A stretch of DNA of 64,000 nt from Campylobacter concisus (GCF_003048835.2 NZ_CP060705.1:682001-746000), one strand, 5' to 3'; positions 34,597-43,863 are shown, counted from the stretch's first letter. The notes: generated by a model from the letters alone, not told the origin. Numbers and translations are program-made.

Positions 34597-35352
34597 ATGA
34601 AGTTAGGAACTTATACTGCAAACCAGGCTTCAGGAAACTATTATTTAGATCAAGCTAAAAATAGCGAGAAAAAGGCGCTAAACGCCATCTCTGCAAATAG
34701 CGAGATCAAAGCATCAGGTGCAAATTTGCAAATCGCAGAGAGCTTACTTTCGCAAACAAATGTCCTAAATGAGGGCATGGCAAATGCAAACGATATGATC
34801 GGTATGCTTCAGATCGCCGACTCAACGCTTTTAAATTTAAGCGAGAGCGCGGATAAGATCGGTGAGCTATCAAGCAAGCTTTCAAACCCAGCTCTTTCAG
34901 CTAACGAGCAAAAGGGCATAAAAGGCGAGATAAATGCGCTAAAAAATGCGATGAGCGACAGCGTAAAAGAGGCTAAATTTAACGGTAAAAACGTTTTTGA
35001 CGCCGAGCTTGGCTTTTTCACAGGCGAGGGCACAAAAAATATAAATTTAAGCACAAATGCTTTTTTAAATATTAAAGAGGATGGCTCAAATTCTGGCGAT
35101 ATTTTGAAAAACATAAATTCACTTCGCTCAGAGATCGGCTCGACACAAAATGCTGTGTTTAAGGGTATGAACGCTCTAGCTGCTAGAAGCGTAGCAAATG
35201 CTAATAGCGTAGAAAACCTTGATAGTAGCGACATCGCAAAAAGCTTGGAAGAAAATTTACAAGCAAATTTAAAGCTACATGCTGCCTCTTTGGCTAAAGC
35301 TCACGATACTACGAGCTTGGCTGCAAAACTAGATAAACTTCTAGGCGAATAA
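34597..35352 (+). CDS. flaC: Flagellin C (secreted flagellin-like protein)
   Basis: A 251-residue protein with flagellin D0/D1-type ends (N-terminal helical region with ANLQIAESLLSQTNVLNEGM; C-terminal LEENLQANLKLHAASLAKAH) and a short middle, without the variable D2/D3 domains of filament flagellins. In C. jejuni FlaC is not needed for the filament and is secreted through the flagellar apparatus (family knowledge). The start is ATG 34597 with AAAAGGAGTTGAT upstream. The frame runs back to 34468 but that part overlaps the hisD terminator. Confidence 0.85.
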   Translation: MKLGTYTANQASGNYYLDQAKNSEKKALNAISANSEIKASGANLQIAESLLSQTNVLNEGMANANDMIGMLQIADSTLLNLSESADKIGELSSKLSNPALSANEQKGIKGEINALKNAMSDSVKEAKFNGKNVFDAELGFFTGEGTKNINLSTNAFLNIKEDGSNSGDILKNINSLRSEIGSTQNAVFKGMNALAARSVANANSVENLDSSDIAKSLEENLQANLKLHAASLAKAHDTTSLAAKLDKLLGE

Positions 35353-35771
35353 ATTTTTACCGGTCTTTGGCCGGTAAAACTCTTTTTTTATTTCTATTTT
35401 TTTTAACTTATAAAATATATTTGTAAATTAAAATTTTATGCTTCTTTGGTTATTGTTTTTGGAATTTGATTGAAATTTTATAGCAAGTGTACCCTCAAAG
35501 CGAAGGTTGAGTTAATTATGCTTTAAGATGAGAGTTGTATGTAATGTTTAAAATAATTTTTGGTATAGATGCTAATAAATTTTCCAAATAAAAGCTGTCT
35601 AAACAAGGGTATATACACCAAGGCAGGGCAAAGCATACAAAAGCATTAAATTTTTTGCTTTTCTTTTTTGGTGCTTTGAATGTAAAAATAACATAATTAT
35701 AGGCTAGTATATAAATTTGATTTTAGAAATTTAAAGAATTTGGGTGCAGATGCCCAAAAGGGTAGGGCTTG
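35353..35771. other. 419-base intergenic region between convergent flaC and rpoD
   Basis: Holds the flaC terminator (35355-35390) and, at its right edge, a hairpin overlapping the rpoD stop. Between them the sequence is AT-rich with no supported frame. A weak imperfect inverted repeat (GCAAAGCATACAAAAGCA against TGCTTTTC...GGTGCTTTG) lies near 35623-35680. I see no RNA gene. Confidence 0.55.
35355..35390 (+). terminator. Terminator after flaC
   Basis: A 9-bp perfect stem, TTTTACCGG with CCGGTAAAA, loop TCTTTGG, followed by CTCTTTTTTT. It starts 3 bases after the flaC stop. Confidence 0.85.
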
Positions 35772-35779
35772 TTAGCCCT
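35764..35779 (-). terminator. Hairpin at the rpoD stop
   Basis: AGGGCT-AACA-AGCCCT on the minus strand, including the rpoD stop codon, followed by ACCCTTTTGGG. A short terminator-like stem. Confidence 0.5.
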
Positions 35780-37625
35780 CGATGTAGTTTTTAAGTTTTC
35801 TACCAACTTTTGGGTGTTTTAGTTTTTTAATAGCCGAGCTTTCTATCTGGCGGACGCGCTCACGAGTGACGTTTAGTGCCTTGCCGATCTCTTCAAGCGT
35901 GCGGTCGCTCTCATCTTCAAGCAGACCAAATCTCATCGAAATAACCGCCTTTTCGCGCTCATTTAGCTGCGAAAGCACATCGTCGATCTGCTCTCTAAGG
36001 TCACTTTTTAAAATTTGATCTATCGGTGATAGCGAAGTTTTGTCTTCAACAAAATCTCCAAATTTACCGTCTTCTTCGTTTGCGATCGGAGCTTCAAGGC
36101 TGATAGGCTCTTTTGTGATCTTGATCACTTGTTTTACTTTATCAACGCTTAGTCCGACCTCTTTTGCGATGACACTTACGTCAGGCTCTTTTCCCTCTTC
36201 TTGGAGGTATTTGCGGTTGATTTTGTTGATACGATTGATCGTCTCTATCATGTGGATAGGTATCCTAATCGTCCTTGCCTGATCGGCGATCGCGCGCGAG
36301 ATAGCCTGGCGGATCCACCATGTGGCGTAGGTTGAAAATTTATAGCCTTTTCTATACTCAAATTTATCAACCGCCTTCATAAGGCCGATGTTGCCCTCCT
36401 GGATGAGATCAAGAAATGGCAAGCCCCTGTTTGTATAACGTTTTGCGATACTTACGACTAGACGGAGGTTTGACTTAGCCATTCTAGCTTTTGCTTCGTC
36501 TGAAATTTTCTTTCCGCGTTTGATCTGCTCTAAAATCTCTTTTAGTCTTGCTGGCTCAAGGTCAAAGCCCTGTTTGCTTGCCTCTTTTGTAGTAAAAAGC
36601 TTTTTGATCTCGACGTAGGTTGAGACCATCGTAGCCTCTGGCACGCGAGCCGCGATCTCCTCTTTGCTAAGTTTGATGATATCTTTTAAGATGCTTTTGT
36701 GATTTTTCTTTAGCTCGTCGCTAAACATCGGCAAGCGATACTCCAAGCGTTTTAGCTCTCTATCAAATTCATCGTCGCTTTTAAGAGCCGTCTCCATTGA
36801 TTTTACGATCTCACTGATTAGCTTGCTTGTTGGACCAAGGTCCATCAGCTTCTCTTTTAAAATTTTCTTTTTAAATGCAAGCGTCATCTTTGAAGCTGTG
36901 TCGTCGCTTTCAACTTTATCTTGCTTATTTGCGGTCTTTAGCCACTCTTTTTTAGCCTTTTCAAGGGCTTTAAAGCTTTCTATAACTTTTTCTGCACGCT
37001 TGTCGTTTTTGGCTGATTTCTTAGGAGTTTCGTTCTCTTCGTTATCCTCATCCTCTTCGTCTATATCCTCTTCGCTCTCTTCATTTTCATTTTCGCTCTC
37101 ATCCTCAAAGCTTTTAAAAAGCTCTTTTACACGGCGCTCTCTGTTGATAAGCGGCTCTTTGTAATCAAGTATGAAATCGATCAAAAACGGCACCGAGCAA
37201 AATGCGTCGATGATGATATCTTCGCCAAGCTCGATCCTCTTGCTGATCTCGACCTCTTCTTCTTTTGTAAGAAGCGCGATCTGACCCATCTCTCGTAGGT
37301 ACATTCTTACTGGACTATCTGATCTTGACCACTCTAAAAGGTCGCTTTCGCCTGAAAGATCGAGATCCTCGTCGATATCTTGGTCGCTTTTTTGAGCATT
37401 TTCTTGACGTTTTTTAGCATCAGCTAAATTTCTAAGCTTTGCAGCTTCAGCAGATGTGATGAGCTGGACTTTGTTTGTTTTTGCTAGTTGTTCTATCTTT
37501 TTTACTATCGTAGCCGTCGGAGCTTTGTCTAATAATTTTACTAATTTTTCGTATGTCAAAAAGCCTTTTGCATTTTCAACAAAAAGCTCTTCTACCTGAG
37601 AAAAAGAGTCTTTTGCGGCACTCAT
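35772..37625 (-). CDS. rpoD: RNA polymerase sigma-70 factor RpoD
   Basis: The housekeeping sigma factor. The 617-residue product has region 1.1 at the N terminus, region 1.2 ([18 protein letters not shown]), an acidic non-conserved insert around residues 185-230 (runs of E/D/N), region 2 ([20 protein letters not shown]), region 3, and region 4 ([20 protein letters not shown]). I chose ATG 37625 ([10 protein letters not shown]), preceded by AAGGAAA. A start 24 bases further up lies before this site. It is divergent from flgG2. Confidence 0.97.
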   Translation of the reverse strand: MSAAKDSFSQVEELFVENAKGFLTYEKLVKLLDKAPTATIVKKIEQLAKTNKVQLITSAEAAKLRNLADAKKRQENAQKSDQDIDEDLDLSGESDLLEWSRSDSPVRMYLREMGQIALLTKEEEVEISKRIELGEDIIIDAFCSVPFLIDFILDYKEPLINRERRVKELFKSFEDESENENEESEEDIDEEDEDNEENETPKKSAKNDKRAEKVIESFKALEKAKKEWLKTANKQDKVESDDTASKMTLAFKKKILKEKLMDLGPTSKLISEIVKSMETALKSDDEFDRELKRLEYRLPMFSDELKKNHKSILKDIIKLSKEEIAARVPEATMVSTYVEIKKLFTTKEASKQGFDLEPARLKEILEQIKRGKKISDEAKARMAKSNLRLVVSIAKRYTNRGLPFLDLIQEGNIGLMKAVDKFEYRKGYKFSTYATWWIRQAISRAIADQARTIRIPIHMIETINRINKINRKYLQEEGKEPDVSVIAKEVGLSVDKVKQVIKITKEPISLEAPIANEEDGKFGDFVEDKTSLSPIDQILKSDLREQIDDVLSQLNEREKAVISMRFGLLEDESDRTLEEIGKALNVTRERVRQIESSAIKKLKHPKVGRKLKNYIEG

Positions 37626-37720
37626 AAATTTCCTTTCAAATCGTATCATTGTGATTTAAGTGTTGGTTAAAAGAAAGTGGATTATACCCAAAATTTTTTA
37701 AAAGTGTATAAAAAGAAAGT

Positions 37721-37738
37721 TGGAACGATGATTGCTTA
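37721..37738 (+). promoter_or_regulatory. Sigma-54 promoter of flgG2-flgG
   Basis: TTGGAAC, 5 bases, TTGCTT: the GG (-24) and GC (-12) doublets are separated by exactly 10 bases, matching the Campylobacter RpoN consensus. It is 38 bases before the flgG2 start, as expected for hook/rod genes switched on by FlgSR and RpoN once FlhA and the export gate are in place (family knowledge). Confidence 0.9.
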
Positions 37739-37775
37739 GTAATTCTAAAAAATCAAATTTTGATTAGGAAAATTT

Positions 37776-38585
37776 ATGCAAAATGGTTATTATCAAGCCA
37801 CTGCTGGCATGGTAACGCAGTTTAATAGACTAAATGTCATCTCAAACAACCTTGCAAATGTAAATACGATCGGCTACAAGCGAAACGACGTAGTCATCGG
37901 CGACTTTGCGAGAATTTTTAAAGAGACGCAAGATGAGCTTCCGCTTAAAAATCACACAAAAGACGGAGCTAAATTTCTAAACAGAACGCTTGATCGCGTG
38001 CCACAAGTGAGCGAAGAGTACACTGATTTTAGCGCTGGTGGCTTTAAATACAGCTCAAACACGCTTGACTTTGCGATAAAAAGAGACGATGCTTTTTTCT
38101 TAGTTGATACTCCAAATGGCGTAAAACTAAGCAAAAATGGCTCTTTTAGCCTTGACGGCGACGGATATATCGTCACAAAAGAGGGTTATAGGGTGCTGCC
38201 AAGTGGCTATGAGGCGCAAAATCCTGGTCAAAGAGGCATCCAAGTGCCACAAGGCGAGGTGCTAACCGTTGATAAAAATGGAAATTTATACTCAAATAAC
38301 AATCAATTTTCTAAATTTTACATCGCTCAGCCAAGAGAGATAAGGGATCTAAAAAAGGTCGGCGACAATCTCTTTGAGAGTAGAAATTTTGACGATATAA
38401 CCGAGCTTGACGAGGCTGATAGCGTGATGCAAGGATACGCTCAGATGTCAAATGTAAATCCAGTCTTAGAAATGGTGGGTCTAATAGAAACCCAGCGCTT
38501 AGTTGATATGTATCAAAAGGTTATGACAAGCCACATGACTGACCTTAACCAAGATGCTGTTCAAAAACTAGCCCTAAAAGCTTAA
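37776..38585 (+). CDS. flgG2: Flagellar basal-body rod protein, FlgG2/FlgF-type
   Basis: A 269-residue rod protein with the N-terminal signature NRLNVISNNLANVNTIGYKR and a C-terminal LIETQRLVDMYQKVM helix, both used for coiled-coil packing in the flagellar rod. It is secreted by the flagellar export system, so it has no Sec signal. It is first in the sigma-54 operon and 15 bases before flgG. In C. jejuni the same pair is called flgG2 and flgG. Confidence 0.93.
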   Translation: MQNGYYQATAGMVTQFNRLNVISNNLANVNTIGYKRNDVVIGDFARIFKETQDELPLKNHTKDGAKFLNRTLDRVPQVSEEYTDFSAGGFKYSSNTLDFAIKRDDAFFLVDTPNGVKLSKNGSFSLDGDGYIVTKEGYRVLPSGYEAQNPGQRGIQVPQGEVLTVDKNGNLYSNNNQFSKFYIAQPREIRDLKKVGDNLFESRNFDDITELDEADSVMQGYAQMSNVNPVLEMVGLIETQRLVDMYQKVMTSHMTDLNQDAVQKLALKA

Positions 38586-38600
38586 TAAAAGGATAAAACT

Positions 38601-39389
38601 ATGATGAGATCACTTTACACTGCGGCCACTGGCATGATCGCCGAGCAGACGCAGATAGACGTAACCTCACACAACATCGCAAACGTAAATACCTATGGAT
38701 ATAAGAAAAATAGAGCCGAATTTGCCGATCTTATGTATCAAGTCATGGAGTATGCAGGCACGGCTACGAGCCAAACTACCACAAGCCCGACAGGCATCGA
38801 AGTAGGTCTTGGCGTGCGCCCAACAGCGATAAATAAAATTTTCTCTCAGGGCTATTTTAAAGAGACTAGCAACAACCTAGATATGGTCATAGCTGGCAAC
38901 GGCTTTTTTCAAATTCAACTCCCTGATGGCACGACAGCTTACACTAGGAATGGCGCATTTAAGCTTGACGCAAACGGCACGATCGTAAATAGCGACGGCT
39001 ACCAGCTCATCCCTCAGATCACAGTCCCTGCAAATGCGACACAAATTTCAATAGGTACAGATGGCACCGTCTCAGTTTTGCAGGCTGGTGAAACCGACAT
39101 GGCTCAGATAGGTCAGATCGAGCTGGCAAATTTCATAAACCCAGCCGGTCTTCACTCGATGGGTGATAACAACTACCTTCAAACAAGCGCTAGCGGCGAC
39201 GTGGTAGTAGGTGTAGCAGGCCTTGACGGGCTTGGCACCATTAGACAGGGCTTTGTCGAGATGAGTAACGTGCAGCTTGTTGAAGAGATGACTGATCTTA
39301 TCACTGGTCAGCGCGCATACGAGGCGAACTCAAAGGCGATAACTACGAGCGATTCGATGTTAGAGATAGTAAATGGACTTAAAAGGTAG
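38601..39389 (+). CDS. flgG: Flagellar basal-body rod protein FlgG (distal rod)
   Basis: The 262-residue distal-rod subunit. N-terminal MRSLYTAATGMIAEQT, signature VTSHNIANVNTYGYKK, GYFKETSNNLDMVIAGNGFF and GFVEMSNVQLVEEMTDLITG all match FlgG. Two adjacent ATGs (38601 and 38604) are both possible starts after AAAGGATAAAACT. It follows flgG2 under the same sigma-54 promoter and is followed by a 37-codon gene. Confidence 0.96.
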   Translation: MMRSLYTAATGMIAEQTQIDVTSHNIANVNTYGYKKNRAEFADLMYQVMEYAGTATSQTTTSPTGIEVGLGVRPTAINKIFSQGYFKETSNNLDMVIAGNGFFQIQLPDGTTAYTRNGAFKLDANGTIVNSDGYQLIPQITVPANATQISIGTDGTVSVLQAGETDMAQIGQIELANFINPAGLHSMGDNNYLQTSASGDVVVGVAGLDGLGTIRQGFVEMSNVQLVEEMTDLITGQRAYEANSKAITTSDSMLEIVNGLKR

Positions 39390-39394
39390 GTGAT

Positions 39395-39508
39395 ATGGAC
39401 GCGACTTTGGCTATTGTTGGACTTATACTCGTTGCTTTTACGCTTGATGTTTTTTACTTTTCACATAAGACCCCAAAGGGCAAGGGTCCAAAAGGGCAGG
39501 TGCATTAA
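39395..39508 (+). CDS. 37-residue single-span membrane peptide downstream of flgG
   Basis: ATG 39395 follows the flgG stop by 5 bases. The product has one hydrophobic span (TLAIVGLILVAFTLDVFYF) and a basic Gly/Lys tail (SHKTPKGKGPKGQVH). The AAAAGGTAGGTGAT upstream, partly within the flgG end, gives a ribosome site. It would be transcribed with the rod genes from the sigma-54 promoter. I do not recognise a family. Its size makes the call uncertain. Confidence 0.55.
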   Translation: MDATLAIVGLILVAFTLDVFYFSHKTPKGKGPKGQVH

Positions 39509-39510
39509 AT

Positions 39511-40254
39511 TTATAGGCCATTGTAAATTTGGCAGTCTTCGTCGTTGCCTAGCTCGCAGGACTTGCCAAAGTATTTTTTGGCTAAATTTTTATCGCCTTT
39601 TGCTTCAAAATAGATAACCCCAAGGTTGTGGCAACCATCGCCAAAGTCCATTTCGCAAGCTTTTGTGAAGAGTTTGCTAGCTCTTTTTTGATCTTTTTCT
39701 ACGTATTTTCCGCTATGAAGCATCATGCCAAGGCTGTTGCAGCCAGCAGCATGACCAAGATCGCAGCTCTTTTCAAAGAGCTCTTTTGCCTTTTTGGCGT
39801 CTCGCTCTACGCCATTTCCGTCATAGTATAAAAGCCCACGTCCGTAGTATCCGTCGCCATCTTTTAGCTCGCAAGCTCTTAAAAATAGCTCTTTTGACTT
39901 TTGATAGTTTTTATCAAGAGTATAGACAAAGCCGAGCCTTGCGCAGCCAAAGCCGTCGTTTAGCTCGCAGCCCTTTTGGTAAAATTTGGCTGCATTTTTG
40001 TTATTTACATCTTTTATGTAGTCCATGTCATAAAGCACGCCCATGCTACTGCAAGCGCCTGCGTGTTTTAGCTCGCAAGCTTTTTTGTAAAACTCGCCCG
40101 CTTTTTGGTAGTTTTTGCTCTCTTGATAGATAGCTCCAAGCTCGTAGCAGCTTGCGGTATCAGCCTTTTCGCACTTTGTCTCAAGCGCTTTTTGGTCTAA
40201 ATTTGCACTCCACAAAAGAGCTGTAGAAGATAAAAGTAAAACGATCTTTTTCAT
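39511..40254 (-). CDS. Secreted Sel1-repeat, cysteine-rich (Hcp-like) protein
   Basis: The 247-residue product has a signal peptide (MKKIVLLLSSTALLWSA) and about six Sel1-like repeats of 35-38 residues. Each has a cysteine pair in the ACELKHAGACSSMG form and the YDGNGVERDAKKAKEL turn. This matches Helicobacter cysteine-rich (Hcp) proteins, which are periplasmic or secreted and disulfide-locked. It is the first listed of three Sel1-type genes on the minus strand and may have arisen by duplication. Ligand unknown. Confidence 0.88.
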   Translation of the reverse strand: MKKIVLLLSSTALLWSANLDQKALETKCEKADTASCYELGAIYQESKNYQKAGEFYKKACELKHAGACSSMGVLYDMDYIKDVNNKNAAKFYQKGCELNDGFGCARLGFVYTLDKNYQKSKELFLRACELKDGDGYYGRGLLYYDGNGVERDAKKAKELFEKSCDLGHAAGCNSLGMMLHSGKYVEKDQKRASKLFTKACEMDFGDGCHNLGVIYFEAKGDKNLAKKYFGKSCELGNDEDCQIYNGL

Positions 40255-40344
40255 TGCCTGCCTTTTTAAAAATTTAAATAAGTTTAGATAAAAAGGTCTA
40301 AATTTATAGTAAATATATTCTCATTATCGTTTAGGATGTGAAAT

Positions 40345-40785
40345 TTAATACCCAAGCTTATCTAATAAATTTCTCATATCGCAGCCCTTTTTAAAGCCTA
40401 GCTCGCATGATCTTTGAAAGTAGCTTTTGGCAGTCGTTTTATCCTCTTTTTTGCCGTTATCTAAAAGCGCGTAGTTTAAAAATCTAGCGTATCTATTTAA
40501 TATGATAGTTTGATTAAGCTCACTACTAACATCGTTGTAGCTATTTAGATAGATGAGTGCAGCGCTGTAGCAACCCTCTTTCATATCATTTTCGCAAGCT
40601 AGTAAAAATATCTTTTGTAGCTTTTTGAAATCTTTATCATCGCTTGAAGAGTTATAAAATTTTGTAGCAGCCTTGTAACAGCTCGTTAAATTTGCTCTTA
40701 CCTCACCCTCGCTTTGGCACATCTCGTCTAAATTTTCTGCATTTAGAAGCAAAAAGAGAGATAAAGAAAAAATTAGCTTTTTCAT
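40345..40785 (-). CDS. Small secreted cysteine-containing protein, degenerate Sel1-type
   Basis: A 146-residue protein with a signal peptide (MKKLIFSLSLFLLLNA) and cysteines spaced as in Sel1/Hcp repeats (MCQSEGEVRANLTSCYKAA, ACENDMKEGCYSAALIY, SCELGFKKGCDM). The middle (NQTIILNRYARFLNYALL) breaks the repeat pattern. It lies 9 bases downstream of the larger Sel1 gene, so the two are probably co-transcribed. Confidence 0.75.
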   Translation of the reverse strand: MKKLIFSLSLFLLLNAENLDEMCQSEGEVRANLTSCYKAATKFYNSSSDDKDFKKLQKIFLLACENDMKEGCYSAALIYLNSYNDVSSELNQTIILNRYARFLNYALLDNGKKEDKTTAKSYFQRSCELGFKKGCDMRNLLDKLGY

Positions 40786-40794
40786 AAACGCTCT

Positions 40795-41754
40795 TTAGTG
40801 AAAATCTCTAACTATCTCGCAAGCCTCTTTAAGGCCTAGTTTGCAAGCTTTTTTAAGCTCTTTTTTTGACAGCTTTTTATCCTTTTTTATCCCTATGCCA
40901 TGATAGTAAAAGTATGCAAGATGTTTGCACCCACTTGCGCTATCTAGCCTGCACGCTTTGTTGTAGTATCTAAACGCCACTTCATCATCTTTTTCTACGC
41001 CAAGAGCGTCGTCGTAAAGGCTGGCTAGGTTATTACAAGCATCGGCAAAGTCAAGCTTGCAAGCTTTAAAATAGAGCTTACTGGCCTTTTCATACTCTTT
41101 TTGCTCTTGATATAAGCTCGCTATGTTGTAGCAAGATATGCTAAAGTTGTTATCACAAGCCTTTTTGTAAAGCTTTACCGCTTCTTTGTAGTCGCGCTTT
41201 ACGCCTGGCGTGTTGTGGTATAAAACTGCCAGGTTGTAGCATCCTTCATAGAAATTTTGCTCGCAAACTTCTTTGTAAATTTTAGCAGCCTTTTTGTAGT
41301 CCCTTTTTACGCCGCCGCCGTTATTATATAAAACTGCGACGTTAAAACAGCTTTGTATAAAAGCTAGATCGCAGCCTTTTTTAAAAGCTTCTAAAGCCAT
41401 TTTGTGATCTTTCATCTCTTGATACTCAACACCAAGGTTGTGACAGGCAAATTTGTTATTTTCATCGCAAGCTTTGTTAAGAATTTCTAGTGATTTTGTC
41501 ACGTCTTTTTTTACGCCAAGCCCATTTTTATAAAACTCAGCCAGATAGATGCATGCGTCTAAATTTTTAACCTCGCATTCACTTTTATAAACTCCAAATA
41601 GCCTTTTATACTCATCATCGCTGTATCTGCGGCTAAAATCAATGCAGTTATCCTCGATGTTGCAGCTATTTGCTTGAGGGATTTTGATATTTGGATTTGT
41701 TGTTAAAGCTATTAAATTTAGTGTTAAAAATATTAGTAAAACTATCTTTTTCAT
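40795..41754 (-). CDS. Secreted Sel1-repeat, cysteine-rich protein
   Basis: A 319-residue protein from ATG 41754 (MKKIVLLIFLTLNLIALT, signal-like). The frame extends 22 codons further back, but that part does not resemble a signal peptide. It has about seven Sel1-like repeats with paired cysteines (ACDENNKFACHNLG, GCDLAFIQSCFNVA, VCEQNFYEGCYNLA) and the turn GVKRDYKKAAK. It shares the Hcp-like layout of 39511-40254 and heads the minus-strand pair with 40345-40785. Confidence 0.87.
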   Translation of the reverse strand: MKKIVLLIFLTLNLIALTTNPNIKIPQANSCNIEDNCIDFSRRYSDDEYKRLFGVYKSECEVKNLDACIYLAEFYKNGLGVKKDVTKSLEILNKACDENNKFACHNLGVEYQEMKDHKMALEAFKKGCDLAFIQSCFNVAVLYNNGGGVKRDYKKAAKIYKEVCEQNFYEGCYNLAVLYHNTPGVKRDYKEAVKLYKKACDNNFSISCYNIASLYQEQKEYEKASKLYFKACKLDFADACNNLASLYDDALGVEKDDEVAFRYYNKACRLDSASGCKHLAYFYYHGIGIKKDKKLSKKELKKACKLGLKEACEIVRDFH

Positions 41755-41922
41755 AGAAATTTTCTTTATAAATTTTGTTGTTATTTTATAAAATTTAGTT
41801 TTAAAATGCGAAAAGGTCATTAAATTTATAAGAACAAAATCTATTCTTTAAATTTAACTCTTTTAAATATATTCTTAGCTTTTTTTGGTATTTTTAGTTA
41901 GTAAATTTTACAAGGAGAAATA

Positions 41923-42774
41923 ATGAAAATAAACAAAATTTTATTTTTAGTCGCCCTATTTTTGGGCTTTGGCGTGGCAAACGCACAAGACAGCTTTCAA
42001 CATATCAGAAACGCTACCGCAAAGATAAACTATGCGGGAGTGAACTTTTTGCTCGACCCGTATCTTGCACCAAAGGGTAAATATCCTGGCTTTGAGGGGA
42101 CGCTAAACTCACACCTTAGAAATCCTTTGATAGAACTTCCTATGGATGCAAAAGAGGTGTATAAGGGCGTCGATGCGATCATCGTTACGCACACGCATCC
42201 TGATCACTGGGATGAGGTCGCGGCTGAAATTTTACCTAAAAATATCGTTATCTTTGCTCAGCATAACGATGATGCGGCGCTAATCAAAAAGCAAGGCTTT
42301 AAAGACGTAAGAGTGCTAGACGAATCGGCTGAATTTAAAGGAGTGAAACTATATAAAGCAGGCGGCGCTCATGGCACAGCAGAGATGTATGAAAATAAGC
42401 AGCTTGGTGCTATTTTGGGCGATGCGATGGGCGTCGTGTTTGAAGCAAAGGGGCACAAAACGCTTTACGTCATGGGCGATACGCTTTGGACTGCGGACGT
42501 AAATAAGGCTCTAAACAAATTTAATCCTAGTGTAGTCGTGATGAATACGGGCGACGCTCGTGTGCTAGCATTTCCTGACAACGGTATCATAATGGGCAAA
42601 GCCGACGTAGCTCACGCTGCAAAAGTGCTTAATGGCGCGACTATCATCGCAGTGCATATGGATGCCGTAAATCACACAAGTGTAAGCCGTAAGGATCTTC
42701 GTGAATTTGTTAAAAAAGAAGGCATAGAGAGCAAGATCACTATCCCAGATGACGGCGAGATCATCAAATTTTAA
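41923..42774 (+). CDS. Periplasmic MBL-fold metallo-hydrolase
   Basis: The 283-residue product has a signal peptide (MKINKILFLVALFLGFGVANA) and a UlaG-like metallo-beta-lactamase domain. This contains IIVTHTHPDHWDEVA near residue 90, a GGAHGTAE His, LYVMGDTLW, and HMDAVNHTSVSRKDLREF. Zn ligands appear complete. Export is unusual for the lactonase-like group, most of which are cytoplasmic. It is monocistronic, with an AAGGAGAAAT ribosome site and its own terminator. Substrate unknown. Confidence 0.85.
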   Translation: MKINKILFLVALFLGFGVANAQDSFQHIRNATAKINYAGVNFLLDPYLAPKGKYPGFEGTLNSHLRNPLIELPMDAKEVYKGVDAIIVTHTHPDHWDEVAAEILPKNIVIFAQHNDDAALIKKQGFKDVRVLDESAEFKGVKLYKAGGAHGTAEMYENKQLGAILGDAMGVVFEAKGHKTLYVMGDTLWTADVNKALNKFNPSVVVMNTGDARVLAFPDNGIIMGKADVAHAAKVLNGATIIAVHMDAVNHTSVSRKDLREFVKKEGIESKITIPDDGEIIKF

Positions 42775-42792
42775 TCTCAAATTTTACCCTGC

Positions 42793-42816
42793 AAGGCTAG
42801 AATTTCTAGCCTTTAT
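42793..42816 (+). terminator. Terminator after the periplasmic hydrolase
   Basis: AAGGCTAG and CTAGCCTT perfect 8-bp stem (extendable to 10) around AATTT, followed by TAT. It starts 18 bases after the stop. Confidence 0.65.
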
Positions 42817-42868
42817 CCTAAAATTTTTAAATTTTTGCTAACATCTTGGCTTTTATTAAGGTAAAAAT

Positions 42869-43531
42869 TTGACATTTAACTATGTTTTTAAACTATCTAT
42901 TCCTATCTTTATGGGCTATTTTCCGCTTGGTGTCGCTTTTGGCGTGCTGGCAAAAAGCATGGGAGTGAGCGCATTTATCGCTGTGGCACTTAGCACGCTA
43001 GCATACGGTGGCGCAGCGCAGTTTATGATGCTCTCGCTCTTTAGCGTCGGCACGAGCTATGTTGAGGTCTTTATCGTGAGCTACCTTGTAAATTTGCGCC
43101 ACACTTTTTATGGAATTTCGCTTTTAAAAGAGTATAGCGGGATCAAATTTAGGCTTTTAAACATCGCGCTACTAACAGATGAGACCTTTGCGATATTTAA
43201 AAATTTAGGGCTAAAAGATGCAAGTGAGCGAAGTTTTATCTTTACCTGGCTAAATTTACTTGCTTGGTCTTACTGGGCGGCTGGAACGCTATTTGGAGCG
43301 ATACTTGGTGATCTTATAAAGGCCGATACAAAGGGGCTTGAGTTTAGCCTCACCTCGCTTTTTATAGTGGTCGTCATTGAGATGTTTAAAAATGATAAAA
43401 ACTACCGCGTGCTCTTTGCGGCGGTCTTTTTTGGCGTGCTTGGAATGAGCCTATTTCCAGCTAAATTTGTGCTTGTTGGCTCGATGGCGCTTTGTTTTAT
43501 ATTTTTACTTTTGTTTAAGGATAAAATTTGA
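42869..43531 (+). CDS. azlC: AzlC-family branched-chain amino acid exporter, large subunit
   Basis: The 220-residue membrane protein has the AzlC pattern (PIFMGYFPLGVAFGVLAKSM, YGGAAQFMMLSLF, YLVNLRHTFYGISLL). With AzlD it exports branched-chain or other amino acids. It starts with TTG at 42869, with AAGG 7 bases upstream, and overlaps azlD by 4 bases. Confidence 0.9.
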   Translation: MTFNYVFKLSIPIFMGYFPLGVAFGVLAKSMGVSAFIAVALSTLAYGGAAQFMMLSLFSVGTSYVEVFIVSYLVNLRHTFYGISLLKEYSGIKFRLLNIALLTDETFAIFKNLGLKDASERSFIFTWLNLLAWSYWAAGTLFGAILGDLIKADTKGLEFSLTSLFIVVVIEMFKNDKNYRVLFAAVFFGVLGMSLFPAKFVLVGSMALCFIFLLLFKDKI

Positions 43532-43863
43532 TAAGTGTAAGTTCAAGCGAGATGGTGCTTTTTGTGGCGGTGCTTTTAAGTGCCTTGGCTACTTTTATAA
43601 CGAGAGCGACGCCATTTTATGCATTAAGAAACTATAAGCCAAATCCTTATTTAGACGCCATAGAAAAGCATATGGGTATGATGATAATGGTCGTTTTGGT
43701 CTGCTATGGGTTAAAAGATACGAAATTTAGCGAGTTTCCATATGGCTTAAGCGAGATAGTGGCGGTTTTTACGGCTGTTTTGGTGCATTTAAAGTTTAAA
43801 AATGCCCTTCTTAGCATAGTCATTTCAACTGGAATTTATATGCTTTTGATAAGAATTTTTTAA
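43528..43863 (+). CDS. azlD: AzlD-family branched-chain amino acid exporter, small subunit
   Basis: A 111-residue protein with about four hydrophobic segments and the AzlD motif LATFITRATPFYALRN. The TTG start at 43528 overlaps the azlC stop (TTGA). It forms a two-gene exporter operon with azlC. Confidence 0.88.
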   Translation: MISVSSSEMVLFVAVLLSALATFITRATPFYALRNYKPNPYLDAIEKHMGMMIMVVLVCYGLKDTKFSEFPYGLSEIVAVFTAVLVHLKFKNALLSIVISTGIYMLLIRIF

